From Bisbaumannia pacifica (lineage in GTDB: Bacteria > Pseudomonadota > Gammaproteobacteria > Pseudomonadales > Halomonadaceae), in contig NZ_BJUK01000001.1 of the NCBI RefSeq assembly GCF_007989625.1, forward strand, positions 62,001 through 126,000: DNA of 64,000 nt. The letters run 5' to 3'. Both the position numbers and the translations under genes were made by a program. Numbering within the stretch: position 1 is the stretch's first letter; every line of letters begins with the position of its first letter. Below the pieces are notes generated by a model. That model ran no database searches, had not been told where the DNA came from, and saw nothing but the letters and a program-made list of their open reading frames with translations. This document shows, one piece after another, positions 56,114-64,000 of this stretch.

Positions 56114-56254
56114 CTAGCACCGAAGGATGCTGAGTCCCAGGCAGGGAAACGACGGGGTGGCGGCGAAGACCATGGCGACATAGGTCACCAACGAGACCGG
56201 CCCGTGCAGGTGGGGCCTGACGCCGCCCATGCCGTGTCGAATATGCTCGTTCAT
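56114..56254 (-). CDS. Possible 46-residue membrane protein
   Basis: A short ORF (begins MNEHIRHGMGGVRPHLHG) with a single hydrophobic stretch (VSLVTYVAMVFAATPSF). GAGAGGA lies six bases before the ATG. The neighbours on both sides are on the same strand and spacing is compatible with co-transcription. There is no recognised family, so the coding nature is uncertain. Confidence 0.4.
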   Translation of the reverse strand: MNEHIRHGMGGVRPHLHGPVSLVTYVAMVFAATPSFPCLGLSILRC

Positions 56255-56282
56255 ATCGTCCTCTCTCCAACGAACGGGTGCC

Positions 56283-56858
56283 TTACCGGGAAGCAAGGAA
56301 GCCCCGCACCCGCTGTATCAGGATGGCGGAGGCCTCGGCATCGTACGCAGGCAGTGAGCTGTCGGCGAAGAGGTGCTGATCGCCGGGGTAGAGGAACAGC
56401 GCCGCCTCCTCGGTGGCTTCAACGAGTGCCCGGGCGGCGTCGATGTCGCCCTCACCCACGAAGATCGGATCGGCCTCCATGGCATGCACCTGCACCGGCA
56501 CTCCCTGCGGCCAGCTTGCCCCGAACTCCGAAACCGGCACGCAGGAATGGAAGAGAAGCGCCCCGCGCGCTCCGGCCCGGGTTTGAGCCAGCTTCTGTGC
56601 CGGCAGCACGCCCAGGGAGAAGCCGGCATAGACCACCTCGTGCGGTAGCCCCTCCACCGCCCGCTCCCCACGCTCGATCACCTCGCCGAATCCGAGTTCC
56701 TCGATGAATCTCATACCGCTCTCGAGGTCATCGAAGGTGCAACCCTCGAAGAGATCGGGCGTGTGAACGAGGTGCCCAGAGCCGCGCAGCCAGTCGGCAA
56801 ACTCGACGACGCCGGGGGTCAGCCCTTGGGCGTGGTGAAACAACAGGATCTCTGCCAT
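56283..56858 (-). CDS. Dienelactone hydrolase family protein
   Basis: The 191-residue alpha/beta hydrolase starts AEILLFHHAQGLTPGV and has the nucleophile elbow YAGFSLGV with serine where dienelactone hydrolases have cysteine. Late acid and histidine residues occur in HAMEADPIF and YPGDQHLFAD. AAGGAG lies ten bases before the ATG at 56858. It is short for a DLH but complete for this sub-branch. It is far from the catabolic cluster and probably unrelated to muconate metabolism; substrate unknown. Confidence 0.8.
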   Translation of the reverse strand: MAEILLFHHAQGLTPGVVEFADWLRGSGHLVHTPDLFEGCTFDDLESGMRFIEELGFGEVIERGERAVEGLPHEVVYAGFSLGVLPAQKLAQTRAGARGALLFHSCVPVSEFGASWPQGVPVQVHAMEADPIFVGEGDIDAARALVEATEEAALFLYPGDQHLFADSSLPAYDAEASAILIQRVRGFLASR

Positions 56859-57232
56859 CTTCGGATCTCCTTTCCGCAGCCACCAGGATAGCTGGCGCCT
56901 TAATGATCTTGCCCAACCGCCGTGGACACCCCGTGAAGGTAGTACACCAGGGCGAGGCAAGAACGATCCTGGCCGACGAGAGGATCGCGCGAATGTAATT
57001 AAATGTTACTGATTGTTTCCACCCTGTCCTACACTGGAGAAACCGGGTCGCGCAACCGAGGGTCGGGGCGAGACGAGGCATCACGGCTCCCCTGGCGGTG
57101 TTCTTCTCCTGGCCCAGCGCCTGCCAAGGCAAGCACTGAAAGGATCGTCGCCCCGGTAGTGACCAAGTCATAGGCAACCGAAAGCGCCCTGAGCCGACGC
57201 CCGACTCGAGCGACTGGAGGAGGGAAGCCATC
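56859..57232. other. Intergenic region with possible long leader
   Basis: A TACACT (-10-like) element at 57030-57035 lies about 18 bases after a weak TTACTG, which would start transcription near 57042 and leave a leader of about 190 bases before the small gene at 57233. No known riboswitch pattern was recognised. The left part carries the promoter of the leftward hydrolase gene. Confidence 0.3.
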
Positions 57233-57445
57233 ATGAACATCGCCATCTGCACCCCGCTCGCCGCCAACTGGCAGCAGGTCCATGCCGACTGCTGGCAGGA
57301 CGATCGAGGCAACCGCATCCATCGTGTCGAGATCGACGACGAGGCGCTCTACCACTGCCACTTCGCCGGCTCGCCGCTGCCGTGGAACGCCGTGGCCACC
57401 AGCCTGGACGAGGCCATCGCCGTCTTTAGCGGGCCCCCCGAATGA
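57233..57445 (+). CDS. Small hypothetical protein
   Basis: The 70-residue protein starts MNIAICTPLAANWQQVHADC and ends VATSLDEAIAVFSGPPE. A strong GGAGGAGGGA ribosome site precedes the ATG. It has no signal peptide and looks like a compact soluble alpha/beta protein. No family was recognised. Confidence 0.65.
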   Translation: MNIAICTPLAANWQQVHADCWQDDRGNRIHRVEIDDEALYHCHFAGSPLPWNAVATSLDEAIAVFSGPPE

Positions 57446-57507
57446 CCACCGGCAAGGCACCGGTAGGGACGCGAGGGAAGCCTGGCCCCGGGTGGCCGGC
57501 TACCCGC

Positions 57508-58791
57508 TCATGACGTGGCGGTAGGCGCCTCGTCTTCCTCCTCGAGGGGGTCCTCCAGCGGCTCGCCCTCCTCGTTCTGGAGCTGGTGGTCATAGGCCGC
57601 CTGGAGACCGCTCTCCTCCTCGGCCTCTTCCTCATCCGCCTGGGCGATGGCCCCCGGATAGAAGGGCGAGAGCACGGCCACCAGGATGCCCAGCGCGGCG
57701 AACATGGCGAAGGCATCGGCATAGCCGAAGCCCTGCACCAACCCACCGACCAAGGGCGATCCGGTCGCCTGTCCCAACGATACCGCCATAAAGGGCAGCA
57801 CCGGCCCCACCGACAGCCGGCCGGGCAGGAGGCGAATGCCGGTCATCAGGTAGAGCCCCGTCAGGCTCATGTACGCCAGCCCGAAGACCAGCGCGGAGAA
57901 GGCCGTCAGCAGCGGTTGGGCGGGGCTCGCCGCGAGCAGGGCCAGGCTGGCGGAAAGCATCATCAACATCAGCGCCTGGGTAATGGGCGGGTTGTTGCGA
58001 TCGGCCAGGTCGGCGACCACGGCACCGCCCAGGCCGGCGACGCCCACCGCGAGCCAGAGCCAGGCGGTGGCGCTGGCGGGCAGGCCGCCGAGGCTGACCA
58101 CCAGGTCGGGGGCGAAGATCCAGTAGGCGGAGGAGACGAGCCCCATCAGGTAGGCGAATAGCGAGAGTCGGATCAGGCGTGACCAGGGTAGCTCGCCGAT
58201 CGGCGGCGGCGGCGCGGCGTTCGCCGGCACGATCCGCGAGACCGACGGCAGGAAGAGCCAGGCGGCGATCACCCCGAGGGCGGCCAGGACGGCGAAGGAG
58301 ACATAGGCGAGGCGCCAGGCGCCAACCATAAAGAGCACCGTGGGCACCGCCACCATCACGCCGATGCTGGTCCCGGCGTTCATCACCGAGCTGACCCGCC
58401 CATGCAGCGAGCGCTTGACGATCGCCTGCATGGCCGCCGTCAGCGCGGGCATCATCAGGCCGGTGCAGATCCCGCAGGCGAACACCCCCGCCCCCAGCAT
58501 CAACGGACCGCTGGCCTGGCTGATCAGCGCCAGCCCGGCGACGCCGAAGGCACCGGAAAGCACCGCCGCGTAGCGGGCCCCCAGGATATCGGTGATCAGC
58601 GGCGCCACCAGCGTGGCCAGCAGGAAGCTGATCAAGGGTAGCGCCCCGATGATGCCGATCACCGAGGAGGTGAGGCCCAGCTCATCGCGGATCGGCGGCA
58701 CGAAGAGCCCGAAGGCGAAGCGGGCCAGCCCGTAACTGATCGCGATCAGCACGGCCCCGAAAATCGCGAATCCTGTGCTCGACAACCTCAT
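57508..58791 (-). CDS. MFS transporter with acidic C-terminal tail
   Basis: The 427-residue protein has 12 predicted membrane segments and begins IFGAVLIAISYGLARFAFGLF, a pattern of a bacterial MFS branch also present in the gene at 59676. GGGGAGCAGG precedes the ATG. Unusually, the last 45 residues form a very acidic cytoplasmic tail (DEEEAEEE, EEGEPLEDPLEEEDE). A TetR gene is divergent about 320 bases away. Likely an exporter of small molecules; substrate unknown. Confidence 0.88.
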   Translation of the reverse strand: MRLSSTGFAIFGAVLIAISYGLARFAFGLFVPPIRDELGLTSSVIGIIGALPLISFLLATLVAPLITDILGARYAAVLSGAFGVAGLALISQASGPLMLGAGVFACGICTGLMMPALTAAMQAIVKRSLHGRVSSVMNAGTSIGVMVAVPTVLFMVGAWRLAYVSFAVLAALGVIAAWLFLPSVSRIVPANAAPPPPIGELPWSRLIRLSLFAYLMGLVSSAYWIFAPDLVVSLGGLPASATAWLWLAVGVAGLGGAVVADLADRNNPPITQALMLMMLSASLALLAASPAQPLLTAFSALVFGLAYMSLTGLYLMTGIRLLPGRLSVGPVLPFMAVSLGQATGSPLVGGLVQGFGYADAFAMFAALGILVAVLSPFYPGAIAQADEEEAEEESGLQAAYDHQLQNEEGEPLEDPLEEEDEAPTATS

Positions 58792-59112
58792 CCTGCTCCC
58801 CCTCGATCCCGCTACGACGTTGATGGTCGGTCTCGCTGCCGGGCCCCCGGTCTGATGGACCGCCCCGCCACCTGGCGGTGATCGCGCAAGGCCCGGGCCC
58901 GTCCACTCCAAGATACCATCGATTAGCGCGATACCCCGTCGACGCCCCCACCCCGCCCTCAACGCCCGGGGGCAAAGTGTCGGCTTATTGCCGAGAACGA
59001 CGCCGATCCTTACCCGAAACGACCGCCGCGAAACATCGATTGACGGCTTCGGGGCCGCCGTCATTTTATGGCGCGAAGTTAGATAGATCGGTCTATATAG
59101 GAGCGACCGCCG
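58792..59112. promoter_or_regulatory. Divergent promoter region of MFS and tetR
   Basis: For the rightward tetR a sigma70-like promoter is visible: TTGACG (59040-59045), an 18-base spacer and TTTTAT (59064-59069). Just downstream is the symmetric ATAGA-TCGG-TCTAT at 59083-59096. The rest, toward the leftward MFS gene, shows no clear promoter hexamers. Confidence 0.55.
59083..59096. promoter_or_regulatory. Probable TetR operator
   Basis: ATAGATCGGTCTAT is a 5+5 inverted repeat of the TAGACCGNTCTA type seen before many tetR genes. It lies about 14 bases after the predicted -10 and 17 bases before the tetR start, which suits autorepression. Confidence 0.6.
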
Positions 59113-59679
59113 ATGCCTGCCTCGAAACGCGACCAGCTGCTCGCCACCGCCGAACGGCTCTTCTATGAACAGGGTTTCCACGCCACCGGCATCGACCGCA
59201 TCGTGGCGGCGGCCGGGGTGGTGCGCATGACGCTCTACAACCACTTCGCCTCCAAGGAGGCGCTGGTGGCGGCGGTGCTGACGGCCCGGCATCGGCGCTT
59301 TATCGCCAGCCTGGAGGCGGCCATGGCCGCGGCGGTGCCGGGCCAGGAGACCCTGGCGCTGATCGAGGCCCATGGCGACTGGCTGCGAAGCCATAGCCAA
59401 CACGGCTGCATCATGGCCAAGGCGATGGGCGAGTTCGCCGAGCACAGCGCCGAACTCCATGCCCTGGCCGCGGCCGCCAAGGCCGATCTACTGGCTCGCC
59501 TGGAGGCCGCGGTGGCCCGCGACGGGCTGAACCACTCACCCGGCCTAGCGCGGCGCCTCTTCATGGTGCTGGAGGGCAGCAACACGGCGGTGGCCCTGCT
59601 GGATACCGCCACGGCCCTGGCCGATACCCGGGAACTGGCCGACACCCTGATCACCACGGCGCGGAGCGATGCCCGATGA
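59113..59679 (+). CDS. TetR/AcrR-family repressor
   Basis: The 188-residue protein has the TetR helix-turn-helix at residues 5-50 (RDQLLATAERLFYEQGFHATGIDRIVAAAG, VVRMTLYNHFASKEAL, in parts) and a helical ligand domain. Its stop overlaps the start of the downstream MFS gene by four bases, and another MFS gene is divergent. It therefore probably controls both transporters. The ligand is unknown. Confidence 0.9.
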   Translation: MPASKRDQLLATAERLFYEQGFHATGIDRIVAAAGVVRMTLYNHFASKEALVAAVLTARHRRFIASLEAAMAAAVPGQETLALIEAHGDWLRSHSQHGCIMAKAMGEFAEHSAELHALAAAAKADLLARLEAAVARDGLNHSPGLARRLFMVLEGSNTAVALLDTATALADTRELADTLITTARSDAR

Positions 59680-60875
59680 GCCCCCTCTCTCCTCTCGGCA
59701 TGGCGGCCCTCGGCAGCGGGGTCATCGCCATCACTTACGGCCTGGCGCGCTTCGTGTTCGGGCTCTTCCTGCCGGCGATGCGCGACGAGCTGACGATCAC
59801 CGCCACCATGGCGGGAGTGATCGGCGCCCTGCCCTTCCTGAGTTTCGTCTTCGCGATCCTCGTCGCACCCTGGGTAACGCGGCGCCTCGGCGTGCGCCGC
59901 ACCGGCGTCGCGGCCACCGGCCTGGCCGGCGTCGGCCTGATGATGATCGCCCAGGCACCGTCCTCGCTGCTGCTGGCCGCCGGCGTGCTGATCTGCGGGA
60001 TCAGCACCGGGCTGTCGTCACCGGTCATGGCCCAGGCGGTTTACCGGGTGGTACCGGGCGAGCTGCGCGGGCGGGTCAATGCCACCATCAACGCGGGCAC
60101 CAGCCTAGGCATCGCGCTGGCCATGCCAGCGGTGCTGCTGTGGGCCGAGGCCTGGCGCAGCGCCTATACCGGCTTCGCCGCCCTGGCGGCCATCGGCGCC
60201 CTGGCGGCCCTCTGCTACCTGCCTCGCGATGAACGGCATACATCACTCTCGCGTCCCCGCCTGCTGGCCGCGCCGGTCAGCCGGGCCCAGTGGCTGGGCA
60301 TCGCCCGGCTGAGCGGCATGGCCGTCGGCGTGGGAATCGTCAGCGCGGCCTACTGGGTGTTCGCCCCCGATACGGTGATCCATGTCGGGGGACTGCTGCC
60401 GAGCCAGACCGCCTGGATGTGGCTGGCGGTGGGCCTGGGCGGGCTCTCCGGGGCCAGCGCCGGCGATCTGATCACCCGCTGCGGCCCGGCCACCAGCCAT
60501 GCCATCGCCCTCGGCGTGATGTCCGCCGGCCTGGCGCTGCTGGTCGTCGACCCCGGCCACTTCGGCTACGCCCTGGCCTCCGCGGCGCTGTTCGGCGCCG
60601 GTTACATGACCCTCAGCGGCTTCTACCTGGTCAGGAGCACCCAGATCATGCCCGAGGCCCCGGCCTTCGCCCCGGTGCTGCCGCTGCTGGCCACCTCGGT
60701 GGGCCAGGTCGCCGGCTCGCCGCTGGCCGGCTGGCTGGTCGGCGCCGAAGGCCATGTCACCACCTTTATGCTCTTCGCCCTCCTGGGACTGGCCATCGCC
60801 GGCCTGGGGGTGTGGTTGCTGAGGGAGGTCGGCGACCGCCCCAGTGCGCCGATGGGCATGCAGCCACAAGCCTAA
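59676..60875 (+). CDS. MFS transporter, paralogue of the divergent MFS
   Basis: The 399-residue protein has 12 membrane segments and shares many stretches with the gene at 57508-58791, such as ITYGLARFVFGLFLPAMRDEL, GVIGALPFLSF and AAYWVFAPDTVIHVGGL (in parts), but lacks the acidic tail. The overlap with tetR implies coupled expression. The two copies flanking tetR suggest a local duplication with inversion. Confidence 0.88.
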   Translation: MSPLSPLGMAALGSGVIAITYGLARFVFGLFLPAMRDELTITATMAGVIGALPFLSFVFAILVAPWVTRRLGVRRTGVAATGLAGVGLMMIAQAPSSLLLAAGVLICGISTGLSSPVMAQAVYRVVPGELRGRVNATINAGTSLGIALAMPAVLLWAEAWRSAYTGFAALAAIGALAALCYLPRDERHTSLSRPRLLAAPVSRAQWLGIARLSGMAVGVGIVSAAYWVFAPDTVIHVGGLLPSQTAWMWLAVGLGGLSGASAGDLITRCGPATSHAIALGVMSAGLALLVVDPGHFGYALASAALFGAGYMTLSGFYLVRSTQIMPEAPAFAPVLPLLATSVGQVAGSPLAGWLVGAEGHVTTFMLFALLGLAIAGLGVWLLREVGDRPSAPMGMQPQA

Positions 60876-60929
60876 ATGGTGCCACCGGCACGCTCGAGCC
60901 GCAGGGTCGTGCCTGCGGCGGCCCACGGC

Positions 60930-61324
60930 ATGCCCGCCGATCCGGGAGATATGGGCATCCACTATTTGCGGCCCGACCTGCTCGGCCTCACGGTGACCAC
61001 GCCGCGGGTCGATGGCACCGGCACCCATACCGACTTCATGAACCCGCCATCCTGCTCTACGAGCCCCAGGAAGACGGCTCCCTGGCGCTGGTCGGGGTCG
61101 AGAACCTGGTCTTCCAGGCGGCCTGGGAGGCCGCAGGCCATGCGGGACCGCCGATGCTGGCCGGACGCCCCTGGGACCATATGGTCGACGATCCGGCCAC
61201 CCCCGAGGAGGAGGCCCACCACTTCGAGGCCCATGACGATCAACACCTGTGGTTTCGCGACAACCCCAGCGGCAACCTCGAGCCCTTCAACCCGAGGGTG
61301 ACCTGCGTGCATCACCGGGGCTGA
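60930..61324 (+). pseudogene. Frameshifted remnant of a conserved hypothetical protein
   Basis: Two adjacent frames together give one protein. The first gives MPADPGDMGIHYLRPDLLGL up to GTHTDFMNP. The second takes over at about 61045 with AILLYEPQEDGSLALVGVENLVF and runs to NPRVTCVHH at 61324. One base is missing near 61043-61046. The N-terminus directly abuts the MFS gene and lacks an intact signal peptide, so it may also be truncated. Family function is unknown. A sequencing error is the alternative explanation. Confidence 0.65.
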
Positions 61325-61346
61325 GCCCCGTGACCGGGGTCGGCAC

Positions 61347-61979
61347 TCAGGCCAGCACCTCGGCGAGGGGGCGCCGGCCGTCGAGCAGCACGAACTCGCG
61401 GTCGACCAATCCCCGCGCCTTGACCAGATGCAGCAGGGCGTGGGCCACGTTGGCCCGGGAGATGGTGTTCACGCCACCGGTCTCCTCCAGGGAAGCGGCG
61501 ACCCGCTGGGTGGCGGGCTCGTCGGTGAGGCGCCCCGGCTTGAGGATCACCTGGGACAGGCCGGAGGCGCGCAGGTAGGCGTCGGCGGCGAACTTGGCGG
61601 CCATATAGGGGCGCAGCGCCTCGGGGGCGGCCTGGGGGTCATCGGCGCGCATGGCGCTGACCATCAGGTAGCGCGATAGGCCCCGCTCGCGGGCCGCCTC
61701 GACGCTGCGGATGGCGCCATAGAGGTCGATCAGCAGGGTCTTGTCGGCACCGGTATGGGGACCGGAACCGGCGGTGAAGAGCAGCTGGTCGCAGCCGTCC
61801 AGGGCGTGGGCGAAGTCGCCTTCCAGGTCGGCGATCACGGTATCGATGCCGCGCTCCTCGAACCAGGGTCGCTGCTTTGGTGAGCGCAGCATGGCGCGAA
61901 TCGGCTCGCCGACCTCCGCGGCCAGGGCGCAGAACTGGCGGCCGATCTGGCCGTTGGCGCCGATCACCAGGGTCGTCAT
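61347..61979 (-). CDS. NAD(P)-binding atypical SDR (YwnB-like)
   Basis: The 210-residue protein has an N-terminal nucleotide fold LVIGANGQIGRQF and resembles small NAD(P)H-binding atypical SDR proteins with SRYLMVSAMRAD and a conserved lysine in the AKFAADAYLRASGL stretch. The start overlaps the stop of the deaminase gene (ATGA), making a two-gene unit. Its substrate is unknown, and some family members are regulatory rather than enzymatic. Confidence 0.82.
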   Translation of the reverse strand: MTTLVIGANGQIGRQFCALAAEVGEPIRAMLRSPKQRPWFEERGIDTVIADLEGDFAHALDGCDQLLFTAGSGPHTGADKTLLIDLYGAIRSVEAARERGLSRYLMVSAMRADDPQAAPEALRPYMAAKFAADAYLRASGLSQVILKPGRLTDEPATQRVAASLEETGGVNTISRANVAHALLHLVKARGLVDREFVLLDGRRPLAEVLA

Positions 61980-62542
61980 AGGGCACTCCTGCCTTGCCAG
62001 TCCTCGAGGTCCAGTTGTGGCTGCTCGGCGCGGAAGCGGGCGTAGCCCTCGACGCCGCGGGCGTCCTCGAGGATATCGACGCGCAGGCCCTTGCTGCGCA
62101 GCAGGCCCTCGTTGCCCGAAGCATTGGTGACGTCGCCCACCACCACCCGGGCGAAGCCGCGCATATAGAGCAGGGTCGCGCAGATATCGCAGGGGCTCAG
62201 GGAAGTGAAGAGCGTGGTCTGGCCGAAGTCGAGGCGACCGGCATCGCGAATGGCGGCGGTCTCGCCATGGTTGTAGGGGTGGTCCTCCTGGACCAGGGTG
62301 TTGTGTCCCTTGCCGACGATGCGCCGGGTGGCGTTGTCGATGATCACCGCGCCGATCGGGCAGCCACCCTCGGCGCGACTCTTCTCGGCCAACAGCACGG
62401 CGATGCGCATCAGCTCGGCATCGCTCAGGCGCCGGGCGAAGTCGTCATCCATCAGTCTCGGCAGGCTGGCGGTGGGCATATGGGCGATGGCGGCCAGGGC
62501 GGCCTCGGTCACCGGCGTGCCGGCGTTGAGTAGCGGTTCCAT
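61976..62542 (-). CDS. Nucleoside/cytidine deaminase family protein
   Basis: The 188-residue protein has the zinc deaminase signature: HGETAAI (His and catalytic Glu) followed by SLSPCDICA (two Cys ligands). This matches the cytosine/guanine-type deaminases such as YKL-like and guanine deaminase relatives. GGAGACGAG precedes the ATG at 62542. It is co-translated with the SDR gene. The base or pterin it acts on cannot be stated. Confidence 0.85.
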   Translation of the reverse strand: MEPLLNAGTPVTEAALAAIAHMPTASLPRLMDDDFARRLSDAELMRIAVLLAEKSRAEGGCPIGAVIIDNATRRIVGKGHNTLVQEDHPYNHGETAAIRDAGRLDFGQTTLFTSLSPCDICATLLYMRGFARVVVGDVTNASGNEGLLRSKGLRVDILEDARGVEGYARFRAEQPQLDLEDWQGRSAL

Positions 62543-62607
62543 CTCGTCTCCGTTCGATGCAGGGGTCGGGGCAAGTCCCCCCATCTTAGCGGTCTCGGCA
62601 CCAAAAA

Positions 62608-62641
62608 CGACAACGCCAGCCGGGCCCGGCTGGCGTTGTCG
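62608..62641 (-). terminator. Intrinsic terminator of gltS
   Basis: A perfect 17-bp inverted repeat, with CCGGGCCCGG at the top, lies 12 bases past the gltS stop codon. On the minus strand it is followed directly by five T residues. This is the clearest intrinsic terminator in the window. Confidence 0.88.
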
Positions 62642-62653
62642 GTCAAGTGCCGA

Positions 62654-63859
62654 TCAAGCGAAGGCGTTCAGGCACCAGGTAATGGCGGGGATGGCGACGA
62701 TATCGATCAGCACGGCACCGCACAGGGGCACGATGATAAAGGCCTTGTGCGATACCACCCGGTAGTGCTCGCACACCGCGCCCATGTTGGCTACGGCATT
62801 GGGGGTGGCGCCCATGCCGTGGCCGATAAAGCCGGCGGTGAGCACCGCGGCGTCGTAGTTGCGGCCCAGCAGGCGGAACAGCACCACCACGGCCAGGAAG
62901 ACGATGGCCAGGGTCTGCACCAGCAGGATCAGCAGCAGCGAGCCGCCCATCTCCTGCAGCTGCCAGATCTTGAGGTTCATCATCGCCATGGTCAGGAAGA
63001 CGCCCAGGGCCACGTCGCCCAGGGTGGCGAGGGCGTTGTCCGGCATGCTGACCCAGTGGAAGCGATCGTTGAGGTTGCGCAGCAGGATGGCGACGAACAT
63101 GGCACCCACATAGCTCGGCAGGATGATCCCCAGGTGGGTCGACAGGGCCGCCTTGAACCACACCCCCAGCACCATGATCGGCACCACCACGGCCAGTACC
63201 CGCAGCAGGATGCGACCGTCGATGGGCGCCTGGGTGGGACGCTCCTCGGCTTGCAGCTTCTCCAGGTCATGCACGTCCTCGGCGACGACCGGGATCCGGC
63301 GACGGTCGATGATCCAGCGGGCGATGGGCGCGCCGATCACCCCGCCGACGATCATGCCGAAGGTGGCGGAGGCGATGGCCGCGGTGGTGGCCCCCTGGGC
63401 GCCCAGGGCTTCCGCCTCGGGGCCGAAGGCCGCCGCCGCGCCGAAGCCGCCCTCCAGGGAGGTGGCCCCGGCCATCAGGCCGATCAGCGGGTCGAGGCCC
63501 AGCAGGCTGGCCATGCCGATGCCCACGCCGTTCTGCATCAGCGCCAGCAGCCAGCAGGCCACCAGGTAGATGCCCAGGGCCTTGCCGCCCTTCTTGAGCA
63601 GCGCCAGGCTGCCGCCCAGGCCTACGGTGGTGAAGAAGGCGATCATCAGCGGGCTCTGCATCGCCGTGTCGAGCTCGAAGGTGACCAGGCCCAGGTCGCG
63701 CAGCAGCCAGGCCAGCAGGGCGAAGCCGAAGCCGCCGATCACCGGGGTGGGGACGCAGAAGTGTTCCAGCCAGTTGAGCCGGCGCTTGAGCCCGGCGCCA
63801 AACGCGAGCAATAGCAGGGCCAGTGCCGTGGTAGACACGGCATCCAGGGTGAAGTGCAT
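62654..63859 (-). CDS. gltS: Sodium/glutamate symporter
   Basis: The 401-residue membrane protein belongs to the GltS family, with FALLAWLLRDLGLVTFELD, FFTTVGLGGSLALLKKGGK and GHGMGATPNAVANMGAV as recognisable parts. It imports glutamate with sodium ions. The ATG at 63859 fits the family N-terminus (MHFTLDAVSTTALALLLLAFG). It is transcribed leftward and ends in a clear terminator. An unidentified gene ends 77 bases upstream in the same direction. Confidence 0.93.
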   Translation of the reverse strand: MHFTLDAVSTTALALLLLAFGAGLKRRLNWLEHFCVPTPVIGGFGFALLAWLLRDLGLVTFELDTAMQSPLMIAFFTTVGLGGSLALLKKGGKALGIYLVACWLLALMQNGVGIGMASLLGLDPLIGLMAGATSLEGGFGAAAAFGPEAEALGAQGATTAAIASATFGMIVGGVIGAPIARWIIDRRRIPVVAEDVHDLEKLQAEERPTQAPIDGRILLRVLAVVVPIMVLGVWFKAALSTHLGIILPSYVGAMFVAILLRNLNDRFHWVSMPDNALATLGDVALGVFLTMAMMNLKIWQLQEMGGSLLLILLVQTLAIVFLAVVVLFRLLGRNYDAAVLTAGFIGHGMGATPNAVANMGAVCEHYRVVSHKAFIIVPLCGAVLIDIVAIPAITWCLNAFA

Positions 63860-63936
63860 GTCGGTGCTCCGTGAATCGTTGTATGCCGCTCGGGGCGGTC
63901 GGGTAGGGGCGGCCGTCGCGGCCGGTTTATCGTTGG

Positions 63937-64000
63937 TTAACGTGCCAGGCGCTCGACCAGGCGAGCCGCCACGCGGGCCGTGCGCGCATCGATATCCAGG
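63937..64000 (-). CDS. C-terminal end of an unidentified gene (cut by window edge)
   Basis: Only the last 20 or so codons are present, encoding DIDARTARVAARLVERLAR and a TAA stop. The alternating Arg/Ala/Leu pattern is an amphipathic helix. The family cannot be recognised from so little. Other frames here are also open, so this call is tentative. Confidence 0.45.
   Translation of the reverse strand, partial: LDIDARTARVAARLVERLAR

Noticed and set aside
57036-57232. Riboswitch in the leader of the 70-residue protein gene
   Set aside because: The leader is long, but no known aptamer consensus (for example GEMM, preQ1, TPP or glycine) could be matched by eye.

Overview
The window looks like chromosome from a halophilic or marine gammaproteobacterium, most likely Halomonadaceae (inferred). 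The reasons are high GC in most genes, several DctPQM TRAP transporters, a recC-recB-recD operon and many ATGA start/stop overlaps. No rRNA, tRNA, CRISPR array, prophage or intact insertion sequence was seen.

Layout. 0-4.7 kb: an Lrp/AsnC regulator, a lower-GC LVIVD-repeat protein plus porin pair, and tryptophan 2,3-dioxygenase (kynA). 4.7-11.6 kb (minus strand): antABC, catA, TRAP transporter 1 and kynA, probably one long transcription unit. 11.8-16.6 kb (minus): an indole-oxidation operon like the Acinetobacter iif cluster (hydrolase/NTF2 fusion, SDR, StyA-type monooxygenase, flavin reductase) ending in an outer-membrane SphA-like protein. 16.9-19.1 kb: two AraC-family regulators. 19.1-24.0 kb: an IclR regulator, a 3-hydroxyisobutyrate-dehydrogenase-like enzyme and TRAP transporter 3. 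24.2-27.1 kb: TRAP transporter 2, a close paralogue of transporter 1. 27.2-34.3 kb: a complete 3-hydroxyanthranilate meta-cleavage operon in the nba gene order, followed upstream by a LysR regulator, SelO, a second LysR and a DMT exporter. 39-45 kb: a sodium/solute symporter with a tiny partner, Ada-AlkA, Ogt and a chemoreceptor. 45-54.8 kb: recCBD. 54.8-64 kb: small accessory genes, two paralogous MFS transporters around a TetR gene, a frameshifted pseudogene, a deaminase and gltS.

How the genes work together. The first 34 kb reads as a tryptophan-family catabolic island. Indole goes to anthranilate (iif), anthranilate to catechol (ant) and catechol to cis,cis-muconate (catA). Tryptophan enters through kynA. 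3-Hydroxyanthranilate is taken to pyruvate and acetyl-CoA (nba). The enzymes joining kynA to anthranilate or 3-hydroxyanthranilate (kynB, kynU, kmo) and those after muconate (catB, catC) are not in the window.

Two regulatory layers can be read from the DNA. The iif and ant promoters share a repeat/-10 arrangement with identical spacing. The nbaE and TRAP-2 promoters share a LysR-type palindrome 36 bp from an almost identical -10 block. In addition, AAC-repeat elements resembling Hfq/Crc catabolite-activity motifs lie just ahead of several start codons.
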